A stretch of DNA of 43,585 bases from an uncultured Enterobacteriaceae bacterium (GCA_947631255.1 CANRKT010000028.1:1-43585), one strand, 5' to 3'. Shown: positions 1 through 10,996, counted from the first letter of the stretch. Made by a program: numbers and translations. Notes: generated by a model not told the origin, from the sequence alone.

Positions 1-134
1 GACTTAACCCTTGCGAAGATAAGAACCATCGAGATTAAAAAAAGATAAATAAAGTCCGTATATAAGAATACTGAGTATGAAGTATTGAAAACAAGACGGA
101 TACCGGGAACGCTGATAAATAGATATTTTCATTA

Positions 135-590
135 AACCAGTACTTGAAAGCGTTCAAAAGACATCCGTACGTTAAAAAGCGAATAACGTCTTCGCCTGTC
201 ACCCATGCTGATGTAGCCCTCATCTGCGAGCTTGATGAACAGCGGGGGCAGCAAGACAGCAAGACCCGGCAACACTGGCTCTGGTATGCCTGTAATACGA
301 AAACAGGCGGAGTAGTAGCCTACACTACACCTTTGGCCCCCGTACTGATGAAACCTGCCGGGAACTGCTGGCATTGTTGACGCCATTCAATATTGGCATG
401 ATAACCCGCGATAACTGGGGCTGTTCCGCGAGAGAAGTGCCGAAAGATAAACATCTGACGGGCAAAACTTTTACTCAATGCATTGAACGAAATCACCTGA
501 CTTTACGTACCCGAATCAAGCGTTTCACGCTCCATCGAACTCCACGAAAAGATCATCGGAGCATTGATAGAAAAATACATGTTCTACTAA
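135..590 (+). pseudogene. insB: Decayed IS1-family transposase (InsB) remnant
   Basis: Three reading-frame pieces read in order as the InsB half of an IS1-type transposase. The first (about 144-322) contains THADVALICELDEQ and TRQHWLWYACNTKTGG. The second, after a shift near 322, reads TFGPRTDETCRELLALLTPF and continues with REVPKDKHLTGK and LTLRTRIKR. The third, after a small deletion near 525, reads SIELHEKIIGALIEKYMFY and ends in TAA at 588-590. These are recognisable InsB blocks, recalled from known IS1 elements rather than searched. The N-terminal part and InsA are missing and there are at least two frame breaks, so it cannot make transposase. It is a fossil insertion whose right end touches the neighbouring channel gene. 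Confidence 0.85.
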
Positions 591-1783
591 TTGGAAGCAT
601 TATCCGATTTATCATTGTGCCCAAAAAATAATTGAGTCACCAAGTTATTATCAATAGTTTCACCATCCAGCGTTCTGACCAGCAGTTCACTACCTAATAA
701 TGGCAGTGAGAACACCATATCCGGGTTTACCCGTTTCATTTTTTTGATGTTTTGCGTATCGTTAACCAGCGCCAGAGTTTTGGTATCTTCGCCTGCTACC
801 TCTTTTGCTGCCAGAATCACAAAAGCATTGTCGGCATCGTTGGTGGCTAAGGCGATAATACTTTTCGCCTTATCAGCACCGGCAAGTACCAAGGTTGCTG
901 TTGCTGATGGGTCACCCTCAACGATATCTGTTTTCGCAGGGTAATTATGGGGGGTGCCAGGATTACACACGACAGTGACATCATCACCACGAGCACGCAG
1001 TGAATTATAGACAGTGACGGATAAAGGGTTTGCGCCGACGATAATATAGTGATTTTTTCTGTCCATGTTATACACCCTGCCTTTAACTATTCGCTTAATA
1101 TTATTACTGATCATCGGGCCAGCAATAGAAGAGATCGATGCGGCAAAAACAGTAATACCTGAGACGATGACCGTCAATGTGAACATACGTGCTTCGGTAC
1201 TATGTGGAATGATATCGCCAAAACCGACGGTCGACATACTAACGACGGAAAAATAAAAAGCGGTTTGTAAATCAGTGATATGGGGTTTAAACTGATCGCC
1301 CAGATAAAGAGTCCCCAGCATGCTATAGACGATAAGCCAGGAGATACTGATGATGGCAAAGTAAGTGCCGCTGGCAAGGCTATGATAATAAAACTGACGC
1401 CAGTAATAAATCATCGCTATCAGCACGGCAGATGAGTAGGCTATTTTATGACTATTTTCATGAATGATGAAAATATCTAAAATAATAATAGTGAATAATA
1501 ATATTACAGTAAAAAACCAGGCGATTCTATTTCTGGTCGGCAGCAGCACTGCCATAAATATCATAAACAGACCAATGGAAAAGTGTGGGATCTCAAAATA
1601 ATTAAGAAAACTAAGCGTATCTTTCCAGGAAATAAAATCATTTTTCAGGCTGGGCAGGTGGTTTATGATATTGATTATAACAGGAACCAGAAAAAAACCA
1701 CCATTAATAGCCACTAAAACAGCCAGACACAAAGGAATGGATATCTTTTGTCTGATTATTTTCACTGCGGTAACTGGCGTCAT
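587..1783 (-). CDS. kch: Voltage-gated-type potassium channel with RCK domain (Kch-like)
   Basis: A 398-aa inner-membrane potassium channel of the Kch type. The first ~220 residues hold several hydrophobic segments. The pore helix leads into the selectivity filter TVGFGD at residues 185-190, and the last membrane helix follows at about 200-222. From about residue 244 there is a cytoplasmic RCK/TrkA-N Rossmann domain (HYIIVGANPLS, later ATNDADNAFVILAAKE). E. coli Kch is about 417 aa with a GYGD filter; here the tyrosine is phenylalanine, as in many K+ channels. The ATG start has an AGAAGG ribosome site just upstream. The gene stands alone, not beside its usual E. coli neighbours. Its last five residues and stop codon appear to lie in the end of an IS1 remnant, which would explain the shorter tail. 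Function as a K+ channel is family knowledge; gating is unknown. Confidence 0.88.
   Translation of the reverse strand: MTPVTAVKIIRQKISIPLCLAVLVAINGGFFLVPVIINIINHLPSLKNDFISWKDTLSFLNYFEIPHFSIGLFMIFMAVLLPTRNRIAWFFTVILLFTIIILDIFIIHENSHKIAYSSAVLIAMIYYWRQFYYHSLASGTYFAIISISWLIVYSMLGTLYLGDQFKPHITDLQTAFYFSVVSMSTVGFGDIIPHSTEARMFTLTVIVSGITVFAASISSIAGPMISNNIKRIVKGRVYNMDRKNHYIIVGANPLSVTVYNSLRARGDDVTVVCNPGTPHNYPAKTDIVEGDPSATATLVLAGADKAKSIIALATNDADNAFVILAAKEVAGEDTKTLALVNDTQNIKKMKRVNPDMVFSLPLLGSELLVRTLDGETIDNNLVTQLFFGHNDKSDNASN
591..605 (+). repeat. Probable right terminal inverted repeat of the IS1 remnant
   Basis: Directly after the insB stop codon the sequence TTGGAAGCATTATCC resembles the outer end of IS1 (TTGGAGTCATTACC in canonical IS1). 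The position, immediately after insB, is where the right repeat is expected. No left repeat was found, and I cannot identify a target-site duplication. Confidence 0.45.
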
Positions 1784-1931
1784 AATACCTTCTTTATAAA
1801 GATGGTTTATCTACATAATAATACAAAAAGAACAAAAAAACAGTCAGGATGTGCTGCGCCTTACATATCTGATATTTTTCATGGATGGGTTGGCTGAGAG
1901 GATTAGCTCTCTTCGCCACTGATTAACACTC

Positions 1932-1968
1932 AAAAACAGACAGCTCAGTGACAAAGCAGAGCCGTCTG
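1932..1968 (-). terminator. Rho-independent terminator after kbaY
   Basis: On the minus strand, just after the kbaY stop, CAGACGGCTC pairs with GAGCTGTCTG (10 bp with one G-T pair) around a 12-nt loop. It is followed by TTTTT. The position fits the end of the agaS-kbaY transcript. Confidence 0.75.
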
Positions 1969-1973
1969 ATGAA

Positions 1974-4003
<2,030 letters not shown>

Positions 4004-4030
4004 ATTTTTATCCTTAACATTCCATTTAGT

Positions 4031-4054
4031 CCGAAAGTGAAACGAATTAAAATG
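4031..4054 (-). promoter_or_regulatory. Weaker candidate AgaR operator upstream of agaS
   Basis: The minus strand reads TTCGTTTCACTTTCGG, a run of TTTC-type half-blocks similar to the known AgaR core (TTTCRTTTYRTTTYNYTT) but with an extra base between blocks. It lies 28-51 bp upstream of the agaS ATG, where a repressor could block transcription. The match is partial. Confidence 0.4.
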
Positions 4055-4072
4055 TCGTTAGCTTTCTACTTA

Positions 4073-4096
4073 GACCTTTCGGTTTCTTTCTTTTAG
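4073..4096 (+). promoter_or_regulatory. Candidate AgaR operator for the agaS-kbaY unit
   Basis: The sequence CCTTTCGGTTTCTTTCTTTT follows the AgaR operator core known from E. coli (TTTCRTTTYRTTTYNYTT) with two mismatches. It sits about 70 bp upstream of agaS in the gap between the agaA remnant and agaS, matching the second, agaS-proximal control region of the E. coli locus. Confidence 0.6.
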
Positions 4097-4200
4097 GGGG
4101 TTTGTTTAATTTATAAGGAACGAAGTGAAGGGTCAATGGTTGGGGGAAAGAAAGTGAAATCATTTTTCCATGCCGGATGAGGTGATCACGTTATTGTTGG

Positions 4201-4419
4201 TTATTTTTCGACAGGTGCCATTCGAACGATGAATGATGAAGGATGAATGATAAGGAAAAGAAAGATGCAGCGATCCCCTGTTGTACTTTGAAAGCTAATG
4301 GTAGCTAGTGCATCAGGCTTATTATCCATGATATCCATACCTTCTCCTCCATGGACATGGGGATCTATATAAGCAGGACAGAGCCGTTCAGCATCAAATC
4401 TTTTTTCCCGTATGGGCAT
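4201..4419 (-). pseudogene. agaA: agaA remnant (N-acetylgalactosamine-6-phosphate deacetylase)
   Basis: A 72-codon frame encodes ERLCPAYIDPHVHGGEG and MDIMDNKPDALATIS, the metal-binding HxH strand and following helix of AgaA/NagA deacetylases. These normally lie about 45 residues into a protein of about 377-382 aa. A second short piece, FIVRMAPVEK, resembles a block about 120 residues further on, suggesting an internal deletion. The rest of the catalytic domain is gone. It lies 12 bp after agaF, exactly where agaA sits in E. coli. It cannot be a working enzyme; NagA of the glucosamine pathway is known to be able to substitute for AgaA in E. coli. Confidence 0.82.
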
Positions 4420-4431
4420 TGAGCTGTTATG

Positions 4432-4866
4432 TCATATCCCCCCATCCTCTGTTTCACAACCGCGTTGGCGTTGTAATTCATCGGTCAGGCTGGTTAATCC
4501 ACGGCGTCCGCAAGCGAGTGCTTTATGCCTGAATTCTTCTACAGAGAGATTATCCCGCTCTAGTACCATTTCCAGCAGTAATTGCAGGCTGGTACCGGTG
4601 ATGACTTCGCGATCTTCTCGTCCCTGTGACAGGGTGGCTGATAACCGGAACGGCGTACCCCCCAAGATATCCGTCAGAAAAATCACGCTATCACAATTTT
4701 TTAACTGTTCTAACGCTGTTTCCAGTTTCTGCCACAGACTGGCAGTGGTCGATTCTTTAGGGAAATCAATAGCTATAAAATCTACTTGTTCACCAATGAT
4801 TTGTAGCATTGCTTTTTCTAATCCAGAGGCAAAGCCTCCGTGACCGCATAAAATAATCCCTGGCAT
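4432..4866 (-). CDS. agaF: PTS EIIA component AgaF (N-acetylgalactosamine)
   Basis: A 144-aa EIIA of the mannose-family phosphotransferase system. It accepts phosphate from HPr on His9 in the motif ILCGHGGFASG near the N-terminus and passes it to AgaV. The conserved block FLTDILGGTPFRLSATL is present at about residues 75-91. The frame is open 32 codons further upstream, but MPGIILCGHGGF with AGGAGAT upstream gives exactly the E. coli AgaF length. It lies in the kbaZ-agaVWEF operon, 23 bp after agaE, and is followed by the agaA remnant. Confidence 0.93.
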   Translation of the reverse strand: MPGIILCGHGGFASGLEKAMLQIIGEQVDFIAIDFPKESTTASLWQKLETALEQLKNCDSVIFLTDILGGTPFRLSATLSQGREDREVITGTSLQLLLEMVLERDNLSVEEFRHKALACGRRGLTSLTDELQRQRGCETEDGGI

Positions 4867-4889
4867 CAGTATCTCCTTAGTATTTTTAT

Positions 4890-5768
4890 TTATAGAAAGT
4901 GAGCAAATTTCCCGATAATCGCTAATGCAACTGTGAGAGTAATTAAACGTAATGGTCTCCATCCACGTCGCACCAGCCAGAACATTGTTAGGGTATAAAC
5001 GAGAGGAAGAAATGCAGGCATCAGTTTATCAATGACATCGCTCTGTAATTTTACTACTGCATTTCCGGCGGTAATTTCCAATGTGGTGGATAAACGGACA
5101 TAAGTAGCAACCAATGCACCTATCACCGTCATCCCGACTATCGAAGCAGCGTGACCAACTTTTTTTGTATTGTTTTTAATCAACGGAATAGCTGCCACAC
5201 CCATGCGATAAGCATAATGTGCGAGTCCGAAACGTAGTCCAAAGTGAACCACGTTAAACATCAGCAGAAAAACGACAGCGCCAAGAATCGATCCTTGTAA
5301 TGCTAAACTGGCACCAATGCCACCGCAGATAGGGAGAAGAGTCAGCCAGAACATGGCATCACCAATTCCACCCAATGGCGCACCGACAGCAATTTTTGTG
5401 CTTTGGATACTGTTTACATCCTGTTTTGAACGCTCCATTGCCAAAATAATGCCAATAACAAATGTGACCAAAAATGGGTGTGTATTGAAAAATCCCATAT
5501 GGCCTTGCATAGCTCGTGCGAGATCTCGTTTATTGGTATGGATTTTTTTCAGTCCAGGAAGTAGAGCATAGAGCCAGCCAGCGGCCTGCATTCTCTCGTA
5601 GTTAAACGATGCCTGTAATAGCAACGAACGCCAGGCAAATCGGTTAATATCTTTTCGGGTCAGTTCTGTACCGGTTGACTGATCTTCATAGATATTTTGA
5701 TTACAGTCCACCGGCAGCAGGGGGGGCGCTTTATCAGTAGCAGATGAATGTATTTTTTCAGATACCAT
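4890..5768 (-). CDS. agaE: PTS EIID component AgaE (N-acetylgalactosamine)
   Basis: A 292-aa membrane subunit of the mannose-type PTS permease. The N-terminal ~40 residues are polar. They are followed by the EIID signature region (NRFAWRSLLLQASFNYERMQ, AMQGHMGFFNTHPFL, APLGGIGDAMFWLTLLPI) and C-terminal hydrophobic helices. I chose the ATG at MVSEKIHSS because it has AAGGAG seven bases upstream and gives the known AgaE length; the frame itself runs 19 codons further. The start overlaps the end of agaW by 11 bp, implying translational coupling. With AgaW it forms the channel. Confidence 0.93.
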   Translation of the reverse strand: MVSEKIHSSATDKAPPLLPVDCNQNIYEDQSTGTELTRKDINRFAWRSLLLQASFNYERMQAAGWLYALLPGLKKIHTNKRDLARAMQGHMGFFNTHPFLVTFVIGIILAMERSKQDVNSIQSTKIAVGAPLGGIGDAMFWLTLLPICGGIGASLALQGSILGAVVFLLMFNVVHFGLRFGLAHYAYRMGVAAIPLIKNNTKKVGHAASIVGMTVIGALVATYVRLSTTLEITAGNAVVKLQSDVIDKLMPAFLPLVYTLTMFWLVRRGWRPLRLITLTVALAIIGKFAHFL

Positions 5769-6537
5769 CTTCAAACTCCTTTTGTGACCGATGTGCTGGT
5801 GTGGTTTCTGCTGGTTTACGAACAAGATCGATCATTGCCATTGCCAATGCGGCGACAGCGATAGCCAATACGGGTAACTGAAGCCAAGCAGCGCCGACAA
5901 ACCCGAGAATAAAGTAAGGGATGTAGGCATTTTTCATCATGATTTTCAGTAAAACGGCAAACCCGATTGCGGGCATGATGCCACCGGCAACACCAAGGCC
6001 GTCGATTAAACGAGCTGGCAGGACATCAATCAGTGTTTTGGCGTGATCGGCTCCGAAATAGATGGGCAAAAAGGCACAGAGAAAATAGAAGATCCCCAAG
6101 GCAAGCAGTGCCAGATAGTTGATACGCTCAATTCCTTTGATATCGCCATTGGAGGCCATTTTGTCACAGCGAGACATCACACCAGACATAACGGAGAATA
6201 GAAATGTTATCCCCATTTGAACCGCGACAGCGAATGGCACTGCAATACCAACAGCAACTTCGGGTTTTACACCTGTGGATATAGCAAATACGGTACCCAC
6301 GATTGTGCCAATGATTACATTAGGCGGCTGGGCTCCTGCCAACGGTGCCAGCCCCATCCAGACTAGCTCAAGTGTGCCACCGGTCAGAATACCGGTGTTC
6401 AGGTCTCCAAGTATGACACCAACAATAGGCCCAAGAACCACAGGGCGATGAATATGTGTAAGTCCGTTAAACAGATCCAAACCTGCAATAAAAGCCACCA
6501 ACCCGAGAGCGGTAGCCTGTAATAGACTAATTTCCAT
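5758..6537 (-). CDS. agaW: PTS EIIC component AgaW (N-acetylgalactosamine)
   Basis: A 259-aa, highly hydrophobic EIIC subunit of the mannose family, the sugar-translocating membrane part of the permease. Typical EIIC blocks are visible: GPIVGVILGDLNTGILTGGTLELVWMG (given here only as a landmark near residues 34-60, key residues GDL and GGTLEL), then GLAPLAGAQPPN. The start at MEISLLQATALG gives the E. coli AgaW length; the longer frame begins in an unsupported region overlapping agaV. It is ten bases downstream of agaV and overlaps agaE. Confidence 0.93.
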   Translation of the reverse strand: MEISLLQATALGLVAFIAGLDLFNGLTHIHRPVVLGPIVGVILGDLNTGILTGGTLELVWMGLAPLAGAQPPNVIIGTIVGTVFAISTGVKPEVAVGIAVPFAVAVQMGITFLFSVMSGVMSRCDKMASNGDIKGIERINYLALLALGIFYFLCAFLPIYFGADHAKTLIDVLPARLIDGLGVAGGIMPAIGFAVLLKIMMKNAYIPYFILGFVGAAWLQLPVLAIAVAALAMAMIDLVRKPAETTPAHRSQKEFEDGI

Positions 6538-6547
6538 ACCTTTATCC

Positions 6548-7021
6548 TTAAAGGAATTTAAACAGATCTTGAGCTGGTTCAGTTGGTACACCTTGAATGT
6601 AACAAGTGATACCTACGTTATTTAGTTTTTGGAATGCTTCTATATCAGCATCATTCACAGAGACTGTTTTGGCTATCTGGCGCTTGCCTTCTTCATAGTG
6701 AATATTGCCGACGTTAATACTGTTTATCGGAACACCTCCTTTTACGAGAGTCAGGAAATCAGCCGGATTTTTACAGACAAGCAGAATTTTTTGCCGCTCA
6801 GTAGCTTTATGAATGTTGTCGATTACTTTTTGTAGTGGCCAAAAGCGCACAGCAATACCTTCTGTTAATACCATTTCCATCAGACTTTGTTGCAAAGGGT
6901 CAGAAGCCACTTCGTCATTGGCGACGAGTACCAGATTAGCACCTGCAAAACCCACCCATTGAACACCAACTTGTCCATGGATTAATCGTTCATCAATACG
7001 ACTTAACACAATATTTGGCAT
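6548..7021 (-). CDS. agaV: PTS EIIB component AgaV (N-acetylgalactosamine)
   Basis: A 157-aa cytoplasmic EIIB of the mannose family. It takes phosphate from AgaF on His15 in the motif SRIDERLIHGQVGVQW and transfers it to the incoming sugar at AgaW/AgaE. Length equals that of E. coli AgaV. It starts 14 bp after the kbaZ stop, in the same operon. AgaB of the galactosamine PTS is a paralogue; the gene order kbaZ-agaV-agaW-agaE-agaF supports AgaV. Confidence 0.93.
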   Translation of the reverse strand: MPNIVLSRIDERLIHGQVGVQWVGFAGANLVLVANDEVASDPLQQSLMEMVLTEGIAVRFWPLQKVIDNIHKATERQKILLVCKNPADFLTLVKGGVPINSINVGNIHYEEGKRQIAKTVSVNDADIEAFQKLNNVGITCYIQGVPTEPAQDLFKFL

Positions 7022-7035
7022 AGTATTTCTGACTC

Positions 7036-8310
7036 TTATTGGCAGGCATTATGATAGTGGCGTAGCACTGTCTGAATATGTGCGACAATCAAGTCTTCCG
7101 GTGTGGCAGTGAGGTGACCCGCACGGATTTGTGGGTATTGCAATGGTAAATACTGGCTAATGAGAGGTAGAGGAATAGCTGTTTTATTTAGATTTAGCAG
7201 TAAGCGTTCAACGGCAATAGTGATGGTTTTATCTGGCCAGTAATAGCGTATGCGGTCAGAATAGCTATAGTTACGTGCTATACGTTGTGTCAGCGCATCA
7301 CCGGTGTAATAACTCTCCCAGTACCTTGGTTTTTCTGACATCACATTTTCCATTACTTGACGCAGAGAAGATCGTTCAGACACTGTAATCAATTCATCTT
7401 CTATTGCGGCGAGCGCAAACAAAGCTTCACGCAGTGCAAAGGTCAGTCCCGGACCCACTTTTAGAATAGCAAAGTGATCCTCTACGAGTTGGCTCAGCGC
7501 GAGTGGTGTTTGATAATCAGTGGAGTGTGCTTCATACACAAAGTTGTGTTGATGGGTCACCATTTCACTGAGTTTTATAGTTTTTTGGGGTTGATAATCA
7601 ATTACATTAACCTGATCAAATTCAACACCTGGTTGTACTACCAGTCCGATTATCCGAGACCAGATATCTGCGATATGGTGTTGTGAAAATGCAATTTTAT
7701 GTGCCTGCACTGTTGCAGCTGCTGCTTCTGGTGTTGTGGTCGCGAGCTCTGCCAGTTCTTCATGGGCACCACCTGGCACGGGAACCTCACTACCGATAAC
7801 ATAAACCAGATCACGGGTTCCGAAATATTGTTGGCAGGTTTCTTCTGCAATAACGGCCAGGCGAGCTGCTCTCTGCGCGACAATTGTGTTTGTTAATGGG
7901 GCAGGGTCATCGGCACAAGACATACTGCAATCAAGGTGGATCTTTTTAAAACCAGCCGCAACATAAGATCGGATCAATTCATCCGCTTTGTTCATTGCTT
8001 CGTCAGCACACTCATTCTGCCAGCGGTTTGGCCCGAGGTGATCGCCGCCAAGGATAAGGTTTGCGCGGGGAAAATGATATTCGTCCGCCAGTTGCCAAAT
8101 AAAATCTCTGAAATCAGTTGGTTTCATCCCAGTATAACCGCCAAACTGATCTACCTGATTGGATGTGGCTTCAATCAGCAGGGGGGTTTTCTGGTCACGA
8201 GCGAAGCATATTGCAGCTTTTAAAACATAGGGGTGTGCGGAGCAGACAGCATAAATACCCGTTTTTTCTCCTTGCTTGTGGTGTGCAACTATATCAGTCA
8301 AAAGTTTCAC
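7036..8310 (-). CDS. kbaZ: Tagatose-1,6-bisphosphate aldolase accessory subunit KbaZ
   Basis: A 424-aa protein of the GatZ/KbaZ family, needed for full activity and stability of the KbaY aldolase (literature). Conserved blocks include [46 protein letters not shown] and [11 protein letters not shown]. The frame extends 17 codons upstream to an ATG, but a GTG at 8308-8310 has CAAGGAG six bases upstream. It aligns with the start of E. coli KbaZ (426 aa), so GTG is preferred. It is the first gene of the agaVWEF operon and diverges from agaR; the shared 256-bp gap holds two AgaR-like operators. Confidence 0.92.
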   Translation of the reverse strand: MKLLTDIVAHHKQGEKTGIYAVCSAHPYVLKAAICFARDQKTPLLIEATSNQVDQFGGYTGMKPTDFRDFIWQLADEYHFPRANLILGGDHLGPNRWQNECADEAMNKADELIRSYVAAGFKKIHLDCSMSCADDPAPLTNTIVAQRAARLAVIAEETCQQYFGTRDLVYVIGSEVPVPGGAHEELAELATTTPEAAAATVQAHKIAFSQHHIADIWSRIIGLVVQPGVEFDQVNVIDYQPQKTIKLSEMVTHQHNFVYEAHSTDYQTPLALSQLVEDHFAILKVGPGLTFALREALFALAAIEDELITVSERSSLRQVMENVMSEKPRYWESYYTGDALTQRIARNYSYSDRIRYYWPDKTITIAVERLLLNLNKTAIPLPLISQYLPLQYPQIRAGHLTATPEDLIVAHIQTVLRHYHNACQ

Positions 8311-8379
8311 TTCCCTCTCCTTGTCACGACACATGGTTTTTTTTTGTTTCGAACACGTCATTCATACTGCAATAAAGAA

Positions 8380-8403
8380 TTAAAAAAAACAAAACGAAAT
8401 ATT
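8380..8403 (-). promoter_or_regulatory. Candidate AgaR operator upstream of kbaZ
   Basis: The minus strand reads TATTTCGTTTTGTTTTTTTT, matching the AgaR core TTTCRTTTYRTTTYNYTT at every defined position. It lies about 70-93 bp upstream of the kbaZ GTG in the divergent kbaZ/agaR gap, so it probably controls the kbaZ promoter. Confidence 0.65.
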
Positions 8404-8515
8404 TAAAATACATTTCTCATCACAAAAGTAATCTAGTGAAAGGTTTTTTGTTATAGGCCAGTAAGTGACGTACTGTTGTAGGCTTGTATTTTATGCAAAG
8501 AAAAGCGTTAATAAG

Positions 8516-8539
8516 CATAACGAAACGAAACGAAAGATT
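8516..8539 (-). promoter_or_regulatory. Candidate AgaR operator near the agaR start
   Basis: The minus strand reads CTTTCGTTTCGTTTCGTTAT, three tandem TTTCG repeats that fit the AgaR core TTTCRTTTYRTTTYNYTT except near the 3' end. It ends 28 bp before the agaR ATG, a position suited to autoregulation. Confidence 0.65.
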
Positions 8540-8566
8540 TTTCGTATGGATAGGAAGGATAGAGTG

Positions 8567-9382
8567 ATGAACAGTCCGGAACTCGGCATGGATAATCGTG
8601 CCATAGGCACAAGCGAACGACGTGAACAGATTATCAAAATGTTACGATCTCAAGGTAGTGTTCAGGTCAACAATCTGTCGCAACAATTCAGTGTATCTAC
8701 AGTGACCATTCGCAATGATCTGGCTTTCCTGGAAAAGCAAGGGATCGCTATACGTGCTTATGGTGGAGCATTGCTTTGTGAAGGTGTTACTCCTGTCAGC
8801 GAGCCCTCTTTAGAAGTTAAAAGTACAAGGCATACGACGATTAAGCGCAATATTGCGGCTATCGCCGCACAGCGGATAAATCCAGGTCAACGCGTTATTT
8901 TAGACTCAGGAACGACAACTTATGAGATTGCTCGTCAGTTAATTAATCACCAAGATATCATTGTGATGACTAATGGTATAAATGTGGCTAATGCATTGCT
9001 GGATGCGCGAGGTGTAGAGTTGATGATGACAGGAGGACAACTGCGTCGACAATCTATGTCTTTTTATGGTGATCAGGCTGACCAGTCTTTACAGAATTAT
9101 TACTTTGATATGTTGTTTCTCGGGGTTGATGCCATCTCTCTTGAGAGGGGGATCAGTACGCATAATGAAGATGAAGCACGTTTAAACCGACGAATGAGTG
9201 ACGTTGCGGAGAAAATTGTAGTAGTTACTGATTCCAGTAAATTTAATAGTTCGAGCTTGCATAAAATAATTGATACTCAGCGTATTGATACCATTATTAC
9301 TGATGATGGTATCTCGGAAGATAACTTAGCGGGGTTATGCCGTATTGGTGTGGAAGTCGTGCTAGTTAAAGGGGATGAGTAA
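8567..9382 (+). CDS. agaR: AgaR, DeoR-family repressor of the aga cluster
   Basis: A 271-aa DeoR/GlpR-family transcriptional repressor. An N-terminal winged helix-turn-helix spans about residues 15-70 ([38 protein letters not shown] given as a region). The C-terminal sugar-phosphate sensor domain contains [35 protein letters not shown] and [13 protein letters not shown]. The frame opens 34 codons upstream, but the ATG at 8567 has AGGAAGG eight bases before it and gives the expected length (E. coli 269). The upstream ATG at 8546 is less well placed. It diverges from kbaZ and should repress both aga units until a pathway intermediate binds. Confidence 0.93.
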   Translation: MNSPELGMDNRAIGTSERREQIIKMLRSQGSVQVNNLSQQFSVSTVTIRNDLAFLEKQGIAIRAYGGALLCEGVTPVSEPSLEVKSTRHTTIKRNIAAIAAQRINPGQRVILDSGTTTYEIARQLINHQDIIVMTNGINVANALLDARGVELMMTGGQLRRQSMSFYGDQADQSLQNYYFDMLFLGVDAISLERGISTHNEDEARLNRRMSDVAEKIVVVTDSSKFNSSSLHKIIDTQRIDTIITDDGISEDNLAGLCRIGVEVVLVKGDE

Positions 9383-9421
9383 ATCACCTTAGTATCACTC
9401 TTTTTCAAACCCGAAGAGAAG

Positions 9422-9453
9422 GCTACCTATATTGATGAGGTAGCTTTCTTTTT
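9422..9453 (+). terminator. Rho-independent terminator of agaR
   Basis: GCTACCT pairs perfectly with AGGTAGC around a 9-nt loop, followed directly by TTTCTTTTT. It is 39 bp after the agaR stop. Confidence 0.85.
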
Positions 9454-9590
9454 AAGTGGTGTTGATTGCCTGTGCTCTGGCATCACATCTTTATTCGGTA
9501 CCTGGAATAGCCAGGAGCAATAACAAATGGCATACAGGATCACGCGTTCTGGGTTTGTGAAAGGGTGAACTCAGATAGCTGATTCTATTC

Positions 9591-10844
9591 TTATCGTGAT
9601 TCAGTCCAGGCGCGCTCGACTTCCTCAGCCAGAATTTTAACGCCGGCTTCAATTTTGTCTGGCTCAGGCACATAGTTCATACGCATACATTGATGGGTAT
9701 GAGGCCAGGGTTTCTCAAGACCCGGGAAGAAGTAGTGACCTGGTACCATCAGAACGCCGCGTTTCTTCAGGCGCTGATACAACAGTTCGGTGGAGATAGG
9801 TAACTCTTTGAACCAGAGCCAGAGAAAAATAGCCCCTTCCGGTTTATGGATCAGGCAGCGTTCTGGTGATAAATAGCGACGAATAATCGCGACGGTTTCC
9901 TGCACACGCTGGAGATAAAAGGGTTTAATGACCGTTTCTGATAGTCTCAGCAGGTCATTGCGTTTAATCATCTCGCAGGCCATCGCCGGGCCAACACCAC
10001 CAGGTGACAGGCTGATAATCCCGTTCATATTACTGATTGCTGAAATAACCTTGTCATTGGCAATAATAATGCCACAGCGGCTTCCCGGAAGCCCGAGCTT
10101 GGAAAGGCTCATACAAAGAATAATATTAGGGTTCCAGAGTGGGCGTGCTTCAGTAAAGGTAATACCGGGAAAAGGAACACCGTAGGCATTATCAATGACT
10201 AATGGAATACCGTGATCATTCGCCATCGCATCGAGCTTCATCAGCTCTTCATCAGTAATGACGTTCCCGGTTGGATTAGTCGGACGTGAGACACAGATCA
10301 TGCCGGTATCTTCGCCAATATGAAGGTGTTCAAAGTCTACATGGTACTTAAACTGTCCATCTGGCAGTAACTCGATATTTGGGCGAGTGGAGACAAAAAG
10401 GTCGTCTTCCAGACCAGAATCCGCATAGCCAATATATTCTGGGGCCAGCGGAAAGAGCACTTTCTTGGTCGTGCCGTTTTTACGGCGTCCAGCAAACAGA
10501 TTAAATAAGTAGAAAAATGCGCTCTGACTGCCGTTTGTTAGTGCGATATTCTGCGGCTCAATATCCCAACCTAATTCGTCGCGTAGCATGCCAGCCAGGG
10601 CGGTCAGTAGCTCACTTTTGCCCTGTGGTCCGTCGTAATTACACAAGGTATCAAGGAGTTTGCCGTTATCCTGCATATCTGAAAGTAACTTCTGAAAGTA
10701 GTTATTCATTGCAGGAATTTGTGCGGGATTACCTCCTCCTAGCATGATTGCACCAGGGGTACGTAAACCATCATTGAGATCCTCCATCAGGCGTGTAATG
10801 CCTGAATGGCGGGTAAATTTGTCGCCGAAAAGAGAAAACGTCAT
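9591..10844 (-). CDS. avtA: Valine-pyruvate aminotransferase AvtA
   Basis: A 417-aa class I/II PLP-dependent aminotransferase (transaminase C), which interconverts valine plus pyruvate with 2-oxoisovalerate plus alanine. It contributes to alanine and branched-chain amino acid synthesis. The PLP lysine is Lys249 in MSLSKLGLPGSRCG. Other landmarks are NYDGPQGKSELL, ALTNGSQSAFFYLF, SRPTNPTGNVIT and VIDNAYGVPFPG. Length equals E. coli AvtA. In E. coli malS lies between avtA and bax; here a different gene does. Confidence 0.95.
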   Translation of the reverse strand: MTFSLFGDKFTRHSGITRLMEDLNDGLRTPGAIMLGGGNPAQIPAMNNYFQKLLSDMQDNGKLLDTLCNYDGPQGKSELLTALAGMLRDELGWDIEPQNIALTNGSQSAFFYLFNLFAGRRKNGTTKKVLFPLAPEYIGYADSGLEDDLFVSTRPNIELLPDGQFKYHVDFEHLHIGEDTGMICVSRPTNPTGNVITDEELMKLDAMANDHGIPLVIDNAYGVPFPGITFTEARPLWNPNIILCMSLSKLGLPGSRCGIIIANDKVISAISNMNGIISLSPGGVGPAMACEMIKRNDLLRLSETVIKPFYLQRVQETVAIIRRYLSPERCLIHKPEGAIFLWLWFKELPISTELLYQRLKKRGVLMVPGHYFFPGLEKPWPHTHQCMRMNYVPEPDKIEAGVKILAEEVERAWTESR

Positions 10845-10996
10845 AACGTATTATCTACAGAATCTTTTGAAAGAGACTAACCATAACGCTGGTAAAGGCA
10901 CTGTGCAAACAGACTTCGTACAGCGCTTTCGGTTTTTTATATCGCATTATTGCCATTAATACAGTTTAATATTCTGTTTTTGTGGCGGTAGGGTAT

